Shown one piece after another: positions 47,999-56,005 of a stretch of 64,000 bases of DNA (positions within the stretch are counted from its first letter, which is position 1; each line of letters starts with the position of its first letter). The stretch comes from Dietzia sp. ANT_WB102 (GTDB lineage Bacteria > Actinomycetota > Actinomycetes > Mycobacteriales > Mycobacteriaceae): assembly GCF_008369165.1 (NCBI RefSeq), contig NZ_VOBA01000002.1:372001-436000 (forward strand), written 5' to 3'. The position numbers and the translations under genes are program-made. The notes below the pieces were generated by a model that saw only the letters and a program-made list of their open reading frames with translations, had not been told where the DNA came from and ran no database searches.

Positions 47999-49057
47999 GT
48001 GGGCAGTTCGGCAGCGTTCGACGGGGGGCAGTCATGGCCCGGGGTCCTCGGCACCCTCACTGCTGGCAAAGATCTCGACCCGACGGATGCCCGCTGGGCC
48101 ATGGCCCGGATCATGGAGGGTGTTGCGACTGACGCTCAGATCGCCGCGTTCGGGGTGGCCCTCAAGATGAAAGGTGTCACCGGTCCGGAGCTCGACGCGC
48201 TCGCGTCGACCATGCTCGACTATTCGCATCGGGTGCCCACCGATCGCGCCTGCGTGGACATTGTCGGGACGGGCGGGGACCGGCAGGGCACGGTGAACAT
48301 CTCGACAATGTCGGCACTAGTGGTGAGCGCCTGCGGAGTGCCTGTGGTCAAACACGGGAACCGGGCGGCATCCTCCAAGAGCGGCGGAGCCGACGTCCTG
48401 GAGGCTCTTGGGGTGGCGATCGATCTCGGCCCAGAGGACGTGGGGCGGTGCCTGGACGAGGTCGGTGTGGCTTTCTGCTTTGCACCCGTATTTCATCCCG
48501 CATTGCGATTCGCCGCGACTCCCCGTCGGGAGATCGGGATTCCGACCGTGTTCAACATCCTCGGTCCGCTCACGAACCCGGCCGCCCCTGCGGCCAATCT
48601 CATCGGCTGCGCGTTCGAGAGCCTGATGACGGTGATGGCTGAGGTGTTCGCGCTGCGCGGGAAGTCGGCGCTCGTGGTACGTGGTTCGGACGGGCTTGAC
48701 GAGATCACCCTGACCGGCCCCACTCGGGTTCTGCGGGTCTCGGGTGGCCACGTGGACGAGGACCAGATCGAACCCGGCGATTTCGGGTTGAGTACCTGCT
48801 CGATCGAGGAACTGCGCGGCGGGGACGGTGTCCACAACGCCGGGGTCGCGCGCGATCTCCTCGCGGGCGCGCCGGGCCCCGTCCGCGACGCGGTGTTACT
48901 GAACTCTGCGGCCGCGCTGGTGGCCTTCGACGGCCTCGAGCGTGGTGCCGATCTGGTCGCCGCCATGCGCGCGGGGGTGGACCGGGCCGCAGCGGTGATT
49001 GACGACGGCGAAGCTGCGCGGCTGCTCGAGAAATGGGCCGCGTTCAGCGTGAGCTGA
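47999..49057 (+). CDS. trpD: Anthranilate phosphoribosyltransferase
   Basis: 352 residues, second step of tryptophan synthesis, joining anthranilate and PRPP. DIVGTGGD (about residues 88-95) is the PRPP loop, NISTMSALV, KHGNRAASSKSGGADVLEALG, FCFAPVFHPALRFAATPRREIGIPTVFNILGPLTNP and GSDGLDEITL are all canonical. GTG 47999 is preceded by GGAGGTCGGG. The gene stands apart from other trp genes, as in M. tuberculosis (Rv2192c). Its end overlaps the end of the convergent nuclease gene by 14 bases. Confidence 0.96.
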   Translation: MGSSAAFDGGQSWPGVLGTLTAGKDLDPTDARWAMARIMEGVATDAQIAAFGVALKMKGVTGPELDALASTMLDYSHRVPTDRACVDIVGTGGDRQGTVNISTMSALVVSACGVPVVKHGNRAASSKSGGADVLEALGVAIDLGPEDVGRCLDEVGVAFCFAPVFHPALRFAATPRREIGIPTVFNILGPLTNPAAPAANLIGCAFESLMTVMAEVFALRGKSALVVRGSDGLDEITLTGPTRVLRVSGGHVDEDQIEPGDFGLSTCSIEELRGGDGVHNAGVARDLLAGAPGPVRDAVLLNSAAALVAFDGLERGADLVAAMRAGVDRAAAVIDDGEAARLLEKWAAFSVS

Positions 49058-50675
49058 ACGCGGCGGGTCCGCGATGTTCGGCGGCGGCTTTCTCGGCCTG
49101 CTCCGCCCAGCCGGCGAGTGTGTGCGCACCATCCAGGGGGAGCGACCAGCACCCCTCGACTGAGACGATGCGGGTCGGCGTCGAATCGATCCATCGGTGG
49201 ACGTTCCGGATTTGGGCGGCGGTGGCTCCGGCGAAGGGCCCGGGTCCTGCAGTCACGGTGGTCGCGGCCGCTCGGAGTCCGTCGATGACGGGCATGGGTG
49301 CAGCACCGGGTGGGACGACCCCCGAGCCGGCGAGACGACCGTGTCGTACCACTGCCACCGCCCAGGTGCGGCGTGGTGCCGGTTGCACGAGCACGACCTC
49401 GGGAAGCGCAGCCGTGGCGGCGAGCTCCTGCCGCCGGGCGAGCACACGCACGAGCGCAGCGGTGCGATCCCGGAGCCGTGCAGCCCGCTCGAACGCGCCC
49501 TCGGCCGCCAAAGCCGCGACCCGGTCGACTAGGTCACGGAGCGGGCCGGAGTCCCGCCCGTCCGCCAATGCCGCCCAGCAATCGGCTCCCGGGTCGGTAC
49601 CGAGCTCACCGAGGAGATCCTCCCAGGCGACCCGCGCGTCCTCGGCCCGCCGGAACGGCCCGATGGCTGACGGGTCGTCCGGGGTCCTGATGACCCGTGG
49701 TCGGGTGGCCCGACCGGTGGGCGGCGTGAGCCACCAGCCGCGCCGAGGGCTGCGCGAGCGCGTGTTGTACGGCGGCTGCAGTGAGTCGATGAGCTGTTCC
49801 TCGACGGTCCACGCCTCGAGGAGGTGGGCACAGGCCACCGAGTCGACGGAGGACGCCAGTCCGACCATGGTGCGCATCCGTCCGCGCGTGTCCCCGCCGG
49901 AGAAATAGGAGCGTGCCCGTCTACGGACGGCGCCGGACGACCCGACGTACAGTGCTCCGCCGGACTCGTCACGGAACACGTAGACGCCCGGCCCGCCGGT
50001 GAGCGACTCGGTCATGGTTGCGCGCCTTCTCACTTCGGGGGCCAGGCGACCGTCGTATGCGCGCAGTTCCGAGAGCGTCGAGACACCGCAGTCACCCACA
50101 CGCGAGATCAGTGCGTGCAGGACATCTACCGTGGCGCGCGCATCCTGCAGGGCTCGGTGGTTGGGTTCGACGGTGGCCCCCAAGTGGGCGGCGAGTACTC
50201 CGAGTCGATGCCCCCGAGTCTCCCCGCGGTGCAAGACCCGCCTGGCGAGAGACAGTGTGCAGAGAGAAGGCGGATCAGGCCACGGGTGCCCTGTGGTTGC
50301 GGCGGCGGCCCGCAGGAACCCCAGGTCGAACCGCGCGTTGTGTGCCACCACGACGGCGCCGCGCGAGAACTCGAGGAAAGTCGACATGACCTCCCCGAGA
50401 GCCGGTGCGCCAACCAGGTCCCCGGGGGCGATCCCGGTCAGTCTGCTGATGTGGCCGGGAAGAGCTCCGCTGATCGCGACGAACGTCGACAACTCCGCCT
50501 GCACCTCACCGCCACGGACGCGCACCGCTCCAATCTCGGTGATCTCGTCGCTACCGGGCCTTGTGCCTGTCGTCTCCAGATCCACCACCACAAAGGTGAC
50601 GTCGGAGAGTAGTGGTTCGAGCTCGTCGAACGCGACCTGCACCCCGGTTGTCACGGGGGAGGGGGATCGGGACAT
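49044..50675 (-). CDS. DEDDh exonuclease-GIY-YIG fusion (Rv2191-like)
   Basis: 543 residues. The N-terminal DnaQ-type exonuclease (about 25-190) has VVVDLETTG (Asp32, Glu34), AHNARFDLGFL and HRALQDARAT, a full DEDDh set. A GIY-YIG endonuclease domain follows (about 230-310; GVYVFRDESGGALYVGSS), as in UvrC and Cho. The C-terminal ~200 residues resemble a UvrC-like middle region. Mycobacterial relatives probably act in DNA repair as Cho-like incision nucleases. ATG 50675 has a TACCGT hexamer seven bases upstream. Its 3' end overlaps trpD by 14 bases, tail to tail. Confidence 0.92.
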   Translation of the reverse strand: MSRSPSPVTTGVQVAFDELEPLLSDVTFVVVDLETTGTRPGSDEITEIGAVRVRGGEVQAELSTFVAISGALPGHISRLTGIAPGDLVGAPALGEVMSTFLEFSRGAVVVAHNARFDLGFLRAAAATTGHPWPDPPSLCTLSLARRVLHRGETRGHRLGVLAAHLGATVEPNHRALQDARATVDVLHALISRVGDCGVSTLSELRAYDGRLAPEVRRRATMTESLTGGPGVYVFRDESGGALYVGSSGAVRRRARSYFSGGDTRGRMRTMVGLASSVDSVACAHLLEAWTVEEQLIDSLQPPYNTRSRSPRRGWWLTPPTGRATRPRVIRTPDDPSAIGPFRRAEDARVAWEDLLGELGTDPGADCWAALADGRDSGPLRDLVDRVAALAAEGAFERAARLRDRTAALVRVLARRQELAATAALPEVVLVQPAPRRTWAVAVVRHGRLAGSGVVPPGAAPMPVIDGLRAAATTVTAGPGPFAGATAAQIRNVHRWIDSTPTRIVSVEGCWSLPLDGAHTLAGWAEQAEKAAAEHRGPAAFSSR

Positions 50676-50682
50676 GCCGGCG

Positions 50683-50688
50683 ACGGTA
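50683..50688 (-). promoter_or_regulatory. -10 hexamer of a probable leaderless promoter (exonuclease-GIY-YIG gene)
   Basis: Minus-strand TACCGT followed by seven bases (CGCCGGC) and ATG 50675. Confidence 0.4.
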
Positions 50689-50828
50689 GCGGCGCCCTCC
50701 GACAAGTCCGTCCTCGCAGTGCTTGTCGGACCTCCTTTCTAGGGTGCGATGCGCAACGACCCCTCCGGACCGGATAGCGGCTCGGTAACGAACGGGCAAC
50801 ACGCCCAGGACGAAGTGTGAGGTAGATC

Positions 50829-51047
50829 ATGTTCTCGATCGATTGCGGCAGTTGCCCGGCTCGGCCCGATGTTTGTGATGGGTGCATCCTGTCCGTGCTT
50901 GATGGCGGAAATGTGCAGGTGGACGAGCTTTCGCCGGAGTCGTGTGGCTACGTTCTGGACCCAGAGGTTCGTGACGCTATCGACGTGCTGAGGGGGCTCG
51001 GAATGGTCTCGGCGATCGAGATTCTGGATGTTGAGGCCGCCGCGTGA
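50829..51047 (+). CDS. Small Cys-rich conserved protein
   Basis: 72 residues. The N-terminus has four Cys in a CxxCxxxxxxxCxxC pattern (CGSCPARPDVCDGC), and one more Cys lies near residue 39. The second half is an acidic alpha/beta segment ending DPEVRDAIDVLRGLGMVSAIEIL. The Cys pattern suggests a zinc knuckle or iron-sulfur ligand set. Similar small proteins lie between the exonuclease and NlpC/P60 genes in related actinobacteria. ATG 50829 follows AGGTAG. Function is unknown. Confidence 0.8.
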   Translation: MFSIDCGSCPARPDVCDGCILSVLDGGNVQVDELSPESCGYVLDPEVRDAIDVLRGLGMVSAIEILDVEAAA

Positions 51048-51132
51048 GCGATGAACTGGACTTCGAAGAGACGGTTTCGTAACCTTTTCGAGACCTCGGA
51101 AGTCATCGCCCGCCCGCCGGTGGGGAGCCGGG

Positions 51133-51266
51133 GTCACGCCTAAGCGCCGAAGGGTGCACCGGGGAACCAAGATCCACTGGGGTGAATCGCACGAGGGCCA
51201 ACTGGCCCGAAGAGCGTAGGACAGACTTCCGTGTCCGAACCCGTCAGCTAACCCGGTCGGTGTCGC
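51133..51266 (+). promoter_or_regulatory. ydaO-type c-di-AMP riboswitch
   Basis: The leader carries the conserved blocks of the ydaO/yuaA class in order: CGCCGAAG, GGGGAACCAAG, GGGGTGAATC, and finally CCGAACCCGTCAGCTAACC before the ribosome site. It ends about 23 nt before GTG 51290 of an NlpC/P60 gene. c-di-AMP riboswitches before cell-wall hydrolase genes are known in actinobacteria, where ligand usually turns expression off. Confidence 0.88.
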
Positions 51267-51289
51267 AGGAAGAAAGAGGAACAGTCTTC

Positions 51290-51889
51290 GTGGGAGCCCA
51301 CAGCATCAAGACCAGCTCGACCGGCCGTCGTGTCGCCGCCGCCGGCCTGCTCGCAGCCGGAGCGGCTGTCGCCGGCTCTGGGACCGCCGCCGCCGCGCCC
51401 GTCACCGTCGACGTCCCCGTCGAATTGCACCTGCCCGGTGTGCCGACCCAGGTCAGCTTCGACCTCCCGGAGGGCATCGAACTCCCGGCCGGTCTCGCCC
51501 AGGCGGCCCCCGTTGAGTTCGCCGCCCCCGCGCCGGTCGTCTCGACCGGTCAGCGCATCCTTGACGCAGCCAGCACCCGCGTCGGTTCGCCCTACGTCTG
51601 GGGCGCAACCGGCCCGAGTTCGTTCGACTGCTCAGGTCTGACCTCGTGGGCCTACAAGGAGGCGGGTATCTCCATCCCGCGTACCAGCCAGGCCCAGATC
51701 GGTGGGGGCACGCAGGTGTCCAAGGCCGACCTGCAGCCCGGTGACATTGTCGCCTTCTACAGCGGCGCCAGCCATGTGGGGATCTACGCTGGCAACGGCC
51801 AGGTCGTCCACGCCCCGTACTCGGGCACCTCGGTGAGCTACGCCCCGTTGGACTCCATGCCGTTCTACGGCGCGACCCGATACTACTGA
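51290..51889 (+). CDS. Secreted NlpC/P60 peptidoglycan endopeptidase
   Basis: 199 residues. A signal peptide runs to about residue 35 (basic start, Ala-rich core, AAAA-P cleavage region). A Pro/Val-rich spacer (about 36-75) precedes the NlpC/P60 domain: FDCSGLTSWAYKEAG with catalytic Cys about 113, SHVGIYAGNGQVVHAP with His about 161 and the third polar His. This fits the short RipD/RipC-like hydrolases (Rv2190c position). It probably cuts D-glutamyl-meso-diaminopimelate links outside the membrane. GTG 51290 follows AAAGAGGAAC. The c-di-AMP riboswitch lies directly upstream. Confidence 0.93.
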   Translation: MGAHSIKTSSTGRRVAAAGLLAAGAAVAGSGTAAAAPVTVDVPVELHLPGVPTQVSFDLPEGIELPAGLAQAAPVEFAAPAPVVSTGQRILDAASTRVGSPYVWGATGPSSFDCSGLTSWAYKEAGISIPRTSQAQIGGGTQVSKADLQPGDIVAFYSGASHVGIYAGNGQVVHAPYSGTSVSYAPLDSMPFYGATRYY

Positions 51890-52418
51890 GTCGGTCCGAC
51901 TCCCAGAGCTTCGCAGACCCCGTCGGCGTCCGGTGATGAACCGGTCACCGGCGGGGTCCGTCGTCTGCAACATCCCACTCGGTTACCCAATTTCACGGTA
52001 GGCGTCGACATGACGTTGACACCCGTGAGGCCCACGATCCCAATCCAAGGGTTCGACAACACCAGATGCGCCGTTACCCCAGCGCGGTTGCGATCGCCGC
52101 GGCCGCTGCCACCTCGTTGATCCTCGACGTCGCAGTGGCCGGGAGCCCAGACCACGGCATCTACTACCTCGATGATCCCGGGGCGGGGAATCTGGGGCGA
52201 CCCGCGCTGCTGTCCTCGCGACGAGCCCCAGCGACCTGGTTCACAGGCTCGACGCTCTCCGCCAACTGTCTGGGGCTACTACCGGTGCGCTGGATTCCTC
52301 CAGGCGGCGTCGGTGGACGCGTCACCCCTCAGACATGTCGCACGAGCGGCGGCCGCGGCGGCTCCGTGGCACCGGGCGGGGCAGGGGCGCATCCGATTCT
52401 GTGGCAGGCTCGGAGTCG
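51890..52418. other. Region between the NlpC/P60 and pimB genes
   Basis: It holds a terminator at 51916-51958 and then about 460 bases. A weak 118-codon frame (52066-52422) is the only candidate gene. No repeats, RNAs or operators were recognised. Confidence 0.5.
51916..51958 (+). terminator. Terminator after the NlpC/P60 gene
   Basis: GACCCCG (51916-51922) pairs with CGGGGTC (51952-51958), and CCGGTGA (51930-51936) with TCACCGG (51945-51951), leaving a 7-base bulge on the left arm. It begins 27 nt past the stop. Confidence 0.6.
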
Positions 52419-52422
52419 ATGA
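52066..52422 (+). CDS. Doubtful small ORF before pimB
   Basis: 118 codons. The first ~25 residues look like a signal peptide (MRRYPSAVAIAAAAATSLIL), and the stop overlaps the pimB start (ATGA), both of which support translation. Against it, the second half is Gly/Pro/Arg-rich with mixed third-base composition, no ribosome site is evident, and no family is recognised. M. tuberculosis has a hypothetical gene (Rv2189c) at this position, but similarity cannot be claimed. Confidence 0.25.
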   Translation: MRRYPSAVAIAAAAATSLILDVAVAGSPDHGIYYLDDPGAGNLGRPALLSSRRAPATWFTGSTLSANCLGLLPVRWIPPGGVGGRVTPQTCRTSGGRGGSVAPGGAGAHPILWQARSR

Positions 52423-53552
52423 CCAAAACGCTGTTGATCACCAACGACTACCCGCCACGGCCGGGTGGGATCCAGTCGTACCTGGAGACGTATCTGAGCT
52501 ACCTGGACCCAACGGATGTCGCAGTGCTCGCCTCGACGTTCCGGGGTGGTGAATCAGCGCAGTACGACGCCGGCAAGCCTTACCTGGTGGAGAGGGTGCC
52601 AACCGAGATATTGCTCCCGACACCGGACCTCGCGGCGCGCGCGAGGAGACTCGCCTCGGACTTCGGCGCGACCACAATCTGGTTCGGGGCCGCCGCCCCC
52701 CTCGCAGCCATGGCGCCAGTGCTGCGGGAGGGCCCCGTGGACCGCATAGTCGCGAGCACGCACGGCCACGAGGTCGGCTGGTCCATGCTCCCGGGATCCC
52801 GCCAGGTCCTCCGACTGATCGGGGAGTCCACCGACGCGGTCACCTACGTGAGCGACTACACGCGGAGGCGGTTCGCGGCCGCGTTCGGCCCCCGCGCGCG
52901 TCTCATACATCAGCCGGGCGGGGTCGATACGGAGAGGTTCCGGCCGGATCCGGCCCGGCGTAGGGCGATCCGTGACCGGTACGGAGTCGCCGACCGCGAC
53001 GTCATCGTGTGTCTTTCCCGACTCGTGCCGCGGAAGGGACAGGACGCGCTCATCCGGGCGATGCCGGAGATCGCGAGACGAGTGCCCGGAGCGGTCCTCG
53101 TCGTCGTCGGCGGGGGGCCATACCGGCGCACACTGGAGGCAATGGCCCGCCGCCTGGGAGTGGCGGACCGGGTCATCTTCACCGGACGAGTTCCGGCGGA
53201 CGAGATCGTCGACCACCACCGACTGGCAGACGTCTTCGCCATGCCGTGCAGGACCCGCGGGGGAGGGTTGGACGTCGAGGGGCTGGGGATCGTCTACCTT
53301 GAGGCGTCCGCGTGCGGGGTTCCAGTCGTGGCAGGCCGGAGCGGCGGCGCTCCGGAGACCGTCCGAGACGGGCGGACTGGGTTGATCGTGAACGGAACCT
53401 CGGACGGGGAGGTCGCGGACGCTGTCGCCGGTCTACTCGAGGACCGGCCTAGAGCCTCCGCCATGGGAGTGCGCGGCCGCACCTGGGTCCTGGAGAATTG
53501 GCGCTGGGAAGACCTGGCCAAAAACATGGAACGCGTGCTCTCGGGGGAGTAA
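52419..53552 (+). CDS. pimB: GDP-mannose-dependent phosphatidylinositol mannosyltransferase PimB'
   Basis: 377 residues, GT4 (GT-B fold) glycosyltransferase. NDYPPRPGGIQSYLE is the N-terminal acceptor-side signature, HGHEVGWSMLPG lies midway, LVPRKGQDALIRAMPEI is the donor-domain start, and EGLGIVYLEASACGVPVVAG (about 287-306) is the EX7E sugar-nucleotide motif. By family and synteny with Rv2188c it adds the second mannose to phosphatidylinositol monomannoside, en route to lipomannan and lipoarabinomannan. ATG 52419 follows CGGAG. A terminator hairpin overlaps the stop codon. Confidence 0.94.
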   Translation: MTKTLLITNDYPPRPGGIQSYLETYLSYLDPTDVAVLASTFRGGESAQYDAGKPYLVERVPTEILLPTPDLAARARRLASDFGATTIWFGAAAPLAAMAPVLREGPVDRIVASTHGHEVGWSMLPGSRQVLRLIGESTDAVTYVSDYTRRRFAAAFGPRARLIHQPGGVDTERFRPDPARRRAIRDRYGVADRDVIVCLSRLVPRKGQDALIRAMPEIARRVPGAVLVVVGGGPYRRTLEAMARRLGVADRVIFTGRVPADEIVDHHRLADVFAMPCRTRGGGLDVEGLGIVYLEASACGVPVVAGRSGGAPETVRDGRTGLIVNGTSDGEVADAVAGLLEDRPRASAMGVRGRTWVLENWRWEDLAKNMERVLSGE

Positions 53553-53572
53553 CCCTCGAGAGCACGCGTTCC
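53528..53572 (+). terminator. Terminator overlapping the pimB stop codon
   Basis: A 16-base perfect stem (53528-53543 with 53557-53572), extended by four pairs with one G-U, spans the TAA at 53550-53552. The last coding bases form the left arm. Confidence 0.75.
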
Positions 53573-53608
53573 GCCGCGCAGGTGGATCAGGCCGCGCAGG
53601 TGGATCAG
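53573..53608. repeat. Tandem 18-bp direct repeat at the fadD15 end
   Basis: GCCGCGCAGGTGGATCAG occurs twice in tandem without mismatch, at 53573-53590 and 53591-53608. The second copy includes the fadD15 stop codon (53605-53607 on the minus strand). Confidence 0.9.
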
Positions 53609-55404
53609 GAGTAGAACGACTCGATCTGGCGGGCGTACTTCTGGTGCACGACATTGCGCTTGACCTTCAGCGACGCGGTGAGTTCACCGGTCTCCTCGGT
53701 GAACTGGTCTGGCAGCACGTGGTACTTCTTGATCGACTCGGAGTGCGAGACGGTCCGGTTGGCCCGCGCCAGGGCTTTATCGAGGTGCTCGATCATGTCG
53801 GCATCCTTGAGTAGCTCGTACAACGAACCAGACTTGTCGTTGTGTCTCTTCCACCGCTCGACCGCCTCGGGGTCGAGGGTCAGCAGCACGGAGACGAACG
53901 GTTTCCCGTCGCCAACGCACACCGCCTCGGCTACGAGCGGATCCGCGCGCAGCGCGTCCTCGAGCTGGCTGGGCGAAACGTTCTTTCCTCCGGCCGTGAC
54001 GATGATCTCCTTCTTTCGGCCGGTGATCGTCAGGTAGCCCTCCTCGTCCAGCGAACCGAGGTCACCGGTACGGAACCACCCGTCGATGAAGGCCTCGGAG
54101 GTCGCCTTCTCGTTCTGCCAGTAGCCCGAGGCCACGACGGGCCCGCTGACCTCGACCTCCCCGTCCTGCGCGATCCGGATCGCGCAGCCGGGCAGCGGCT
54201 GCCCGACACTGCCGATCCGCATGTGGCCGGGCGTGTTGACCGCGATCGCGGCACAGGTCTCAGTCAGGCCATAACCCTCGAAAATGTTGACCCCGATGCC
54301 GTCGAAGAAGTGGGTGAGGCGCTCACCCAGCGCCGCACCGCCGGAGATTGCGACCTCGCAACGCCCACCAAGTGCACCGACCAGCTTTGCGTAGACCAGC
54401 TTGGAGAAGATTGCGTGGCGGAGCTTGAGGAGCGGACCCACCCGGCCCTCACCCCGATTGGCCTTGGAGTACGCGACCGCCGTGTCGGCGGCCTTGTCGA
54501 ACATCCAGGCCTTGACCGTGCCGCCGTCCTGCGCGGTGGCCTGGGCCGTGTTGAAGACCTTTTGGAAGACGCGCGGCACGGCCAGGATGTAGTGCGGCTT
54601 CATCTCGGCGAACGTGCCTACGAGATTGGACAGGTCCGACGAGTGGGCGATCTTTACGCCCGCGTGGAAACCGGCGTAGGTGATGGCGCGCGCAAGCACG
54701 TGGGCCAGGGGCAGGAACATCACCGTGGTCGCCTCGTTGCGCAGGTACTCCCTGAACGGCGTCTCCAGAACAGCCAGGGCTTCGGACATGAAGTTGCGGT
54801 GGCTGAGCATGACGCCCTTGGGGCGGCCCGTGGTGCCAGAGGTGTAGATCAACGTCGCGGGGGAATCGGCACGCACGGAGGCCCGGCGCTCGTCGAGAAC
54901 CGAGAAGTCGACCGACGCGCCCTCCGCAGTCAGGATCTCCAGGGCTGGGGCGGCACCGTCGATCACTAGGATGTCGTCAACGTCCAGTCCGTCCACGCCC
55001 TGCCGAGCGGTGGCGGCGTGCTTGTCGTTCTCGACTATGATCAGCCGCGCAGCGGAGTCCTCCATGATCCAATGGATCTGGTCGGCGCTCGAGCTGTCGT
55101 ACACCGGGACGGTGACCGCGCCAACGGCCCAGATCGCGAAGTCGATGACGTTCCACTCGTACCGGGTGGAGCTCAACAGCGCGACCCGGTCGCCCGCCTG
55201 GACACCCCGTGCCACCAGGCCGCGGGCTATCGTCCGGACCTCCTCGGCGAACTCGCGGTTGGTGACGTCAGTCCACCGGCCGTCGACAGGTTTCTGGAAC
55301 GCCACGTTTTCCGGGGTCTGTTCCTCTCGGTCGTATGCCGACTGAACGCAGGACCAGTCGTCAGGGACGGTGAAGTTGGCTGGTACCGCGACGTATTCGC
55401 GCAA
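53605..55404 (-). CDS. fadD15: Long-chain fatty-acid-CoA ligase (FadD15-like)
   Basis: 599 residues, ANL superfamily. LIYTSGTTGRPKGVMLSH (about 181) is the AMP-binding P-loop, EGYGLTETCA the A5 motif, WFRTGDLGSLDEEGYLTITGRKKE the hinge and C-terminal ATP motifs. It activates fatty acids to acyl-CoA with ATP and CoA. Synteny is with Rv2187. The start chosen is TTG 55404, where GGGAGG lies five bases upstream and the length equals the M. tuberculosis protein; an in-frame GTG at 55449 has no ribosome site. It converges on pimB. Confidence 0.92.
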   Translation of the reverse strand: MREYVAVPANFTVPDDWSCVQSAYDREEQTPENVAFQKPVDGRWTDVTNREFAEEVRTIARGLVARGVQAGDRVALLSSTRYEWNVIDFAIWAVGAVTVPVYDSSSADQIHWIMEDSAARLIIVENDKHAATARQGVDGLDVDDILVIDGAAPALEILTAEGASVDFSVLDERRASVRADSPATLIYTSGTTGRPKGVMLSHRNFMSEALAVLETPFREYLRNEATTVMFLPLAHVLARAITYAGFHAGVKIAHSSDLSNLVGTFAEMKPHYILAVPRVFQKVFNTAQATAQDGGTVKAWMFDKAADTAVAYSKANRGEGRVGPLLKLRHAIFSKLVYAKLVGALGGRCEVAISGGAALGERLTHFFDGIGVNIFEGYGLTETCAAIAVNTPGHMRIGSVGQPLPGCAIRIAQDGEVEVSGPVVASGYWQNEKATSEAFIDGWFRTGDLGSLDEEGYLTITGRKKEIIVTAGGKNVSPSQLEDALRADPLVAEAVCVGDGKPFVSVLLTLDPEAVERWKRHNDKSGSLYELLKDADMIEHLDKALARANRTVSHSESIKKYHVLPDQFTEETGELTASLKVKRNVVHQKYARQIESFYS

Positions 55405-55543
55405 AGGGTCCTCCCGGTGGAGACGTTCAATGTATGTCGGTGACCACACACTATCGCCGGGGTGACCTGGCGGCCACGTCGCCCATCCTCCGGGCGTGGC
55501 AGGCGAGACGCTTTACAAGGCGGGATATGTGAAGCTAGAGGGT

Positions 55544-56005
55544 ATGAGCGAGCACGACGGTGCACCTGAGGTCTGGCCGACCAGAAACTCCACAGTGGTC
55601 GACGCGCCCGTGGAGGACGTCATGGCAGTCATCTCCGATTTTGCTGCTTACCCTCGGTGGTCAGCGTCCATCCGCGCCGCCGAAGTCCTGTCAGAGGGTC
55701 CCGACGGCCGTCCTGACCGGGTGCGGTTCGAGCTCGAGGCGGGCGCGATCGCCGACGAGTACGTCCTCGTCTACTCCTGGTCGGCGGATGACCGGAGCGT
55801 CGAGTGGCGTCTCGAGAGCTCTACGTTGCAGAGAGCTCAACGGGGAAGCTACCGGCTCGAACCCGTGGAGGGCGGTACGCGGGTGGACTACGAGCTCGAG
55901 ATCGAACTGACCGTCCCGGTGATCGGGAGTCTGCGGAGTCGTGCCCAGCGGCGGATCCTCGGCGATGCGTTGAGTGAACTGAAGCGCCGGGCGGAGTCGC
56001 GGTGA
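55544..56005 (+). CDS. SRPBCC family protein (Rv2185c/TB16.3-like)
   Basis: 153 residues. The helix-grip pattern is clear: PVEDVMAVISDFAAYPRWSASIRAAEVL, then long antiparallel strands and a C-terminal helix (RSRAQRRILGDALSELKRRAE). The class binds hydrophobic ligands such as lipids or polyketides. Synteny fits Rv2185c. ATG 55544 follows a GAGGGT site; a 16-codon upstream extension is less likely. Its stop overlaps the next gene's GTG by four bases (GTGA), so the two are coupled. Function is unknown, but the neighbours are phospholipid genes. Confidence 0.9.
   Translation: MSEHDGAPEVWPTRNSTVVDAPVEDVMAVISDFAAYPRWSASIRAAEVLSEGPDGRPDRVRFELEAGAIADEYVLVYSWSADDRSVEWRLESSTLQRAQRGSYRLEPVEGGTRVDYELEIELTVPVIGSLRSRAQRRILGDALSELKRRAESR

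Noticed and set aside
52172-52552. 126-codon frame overlapping the pimB start
   Set aside because: It runs 130 bases into pimB in another frame and has no recognisable features.
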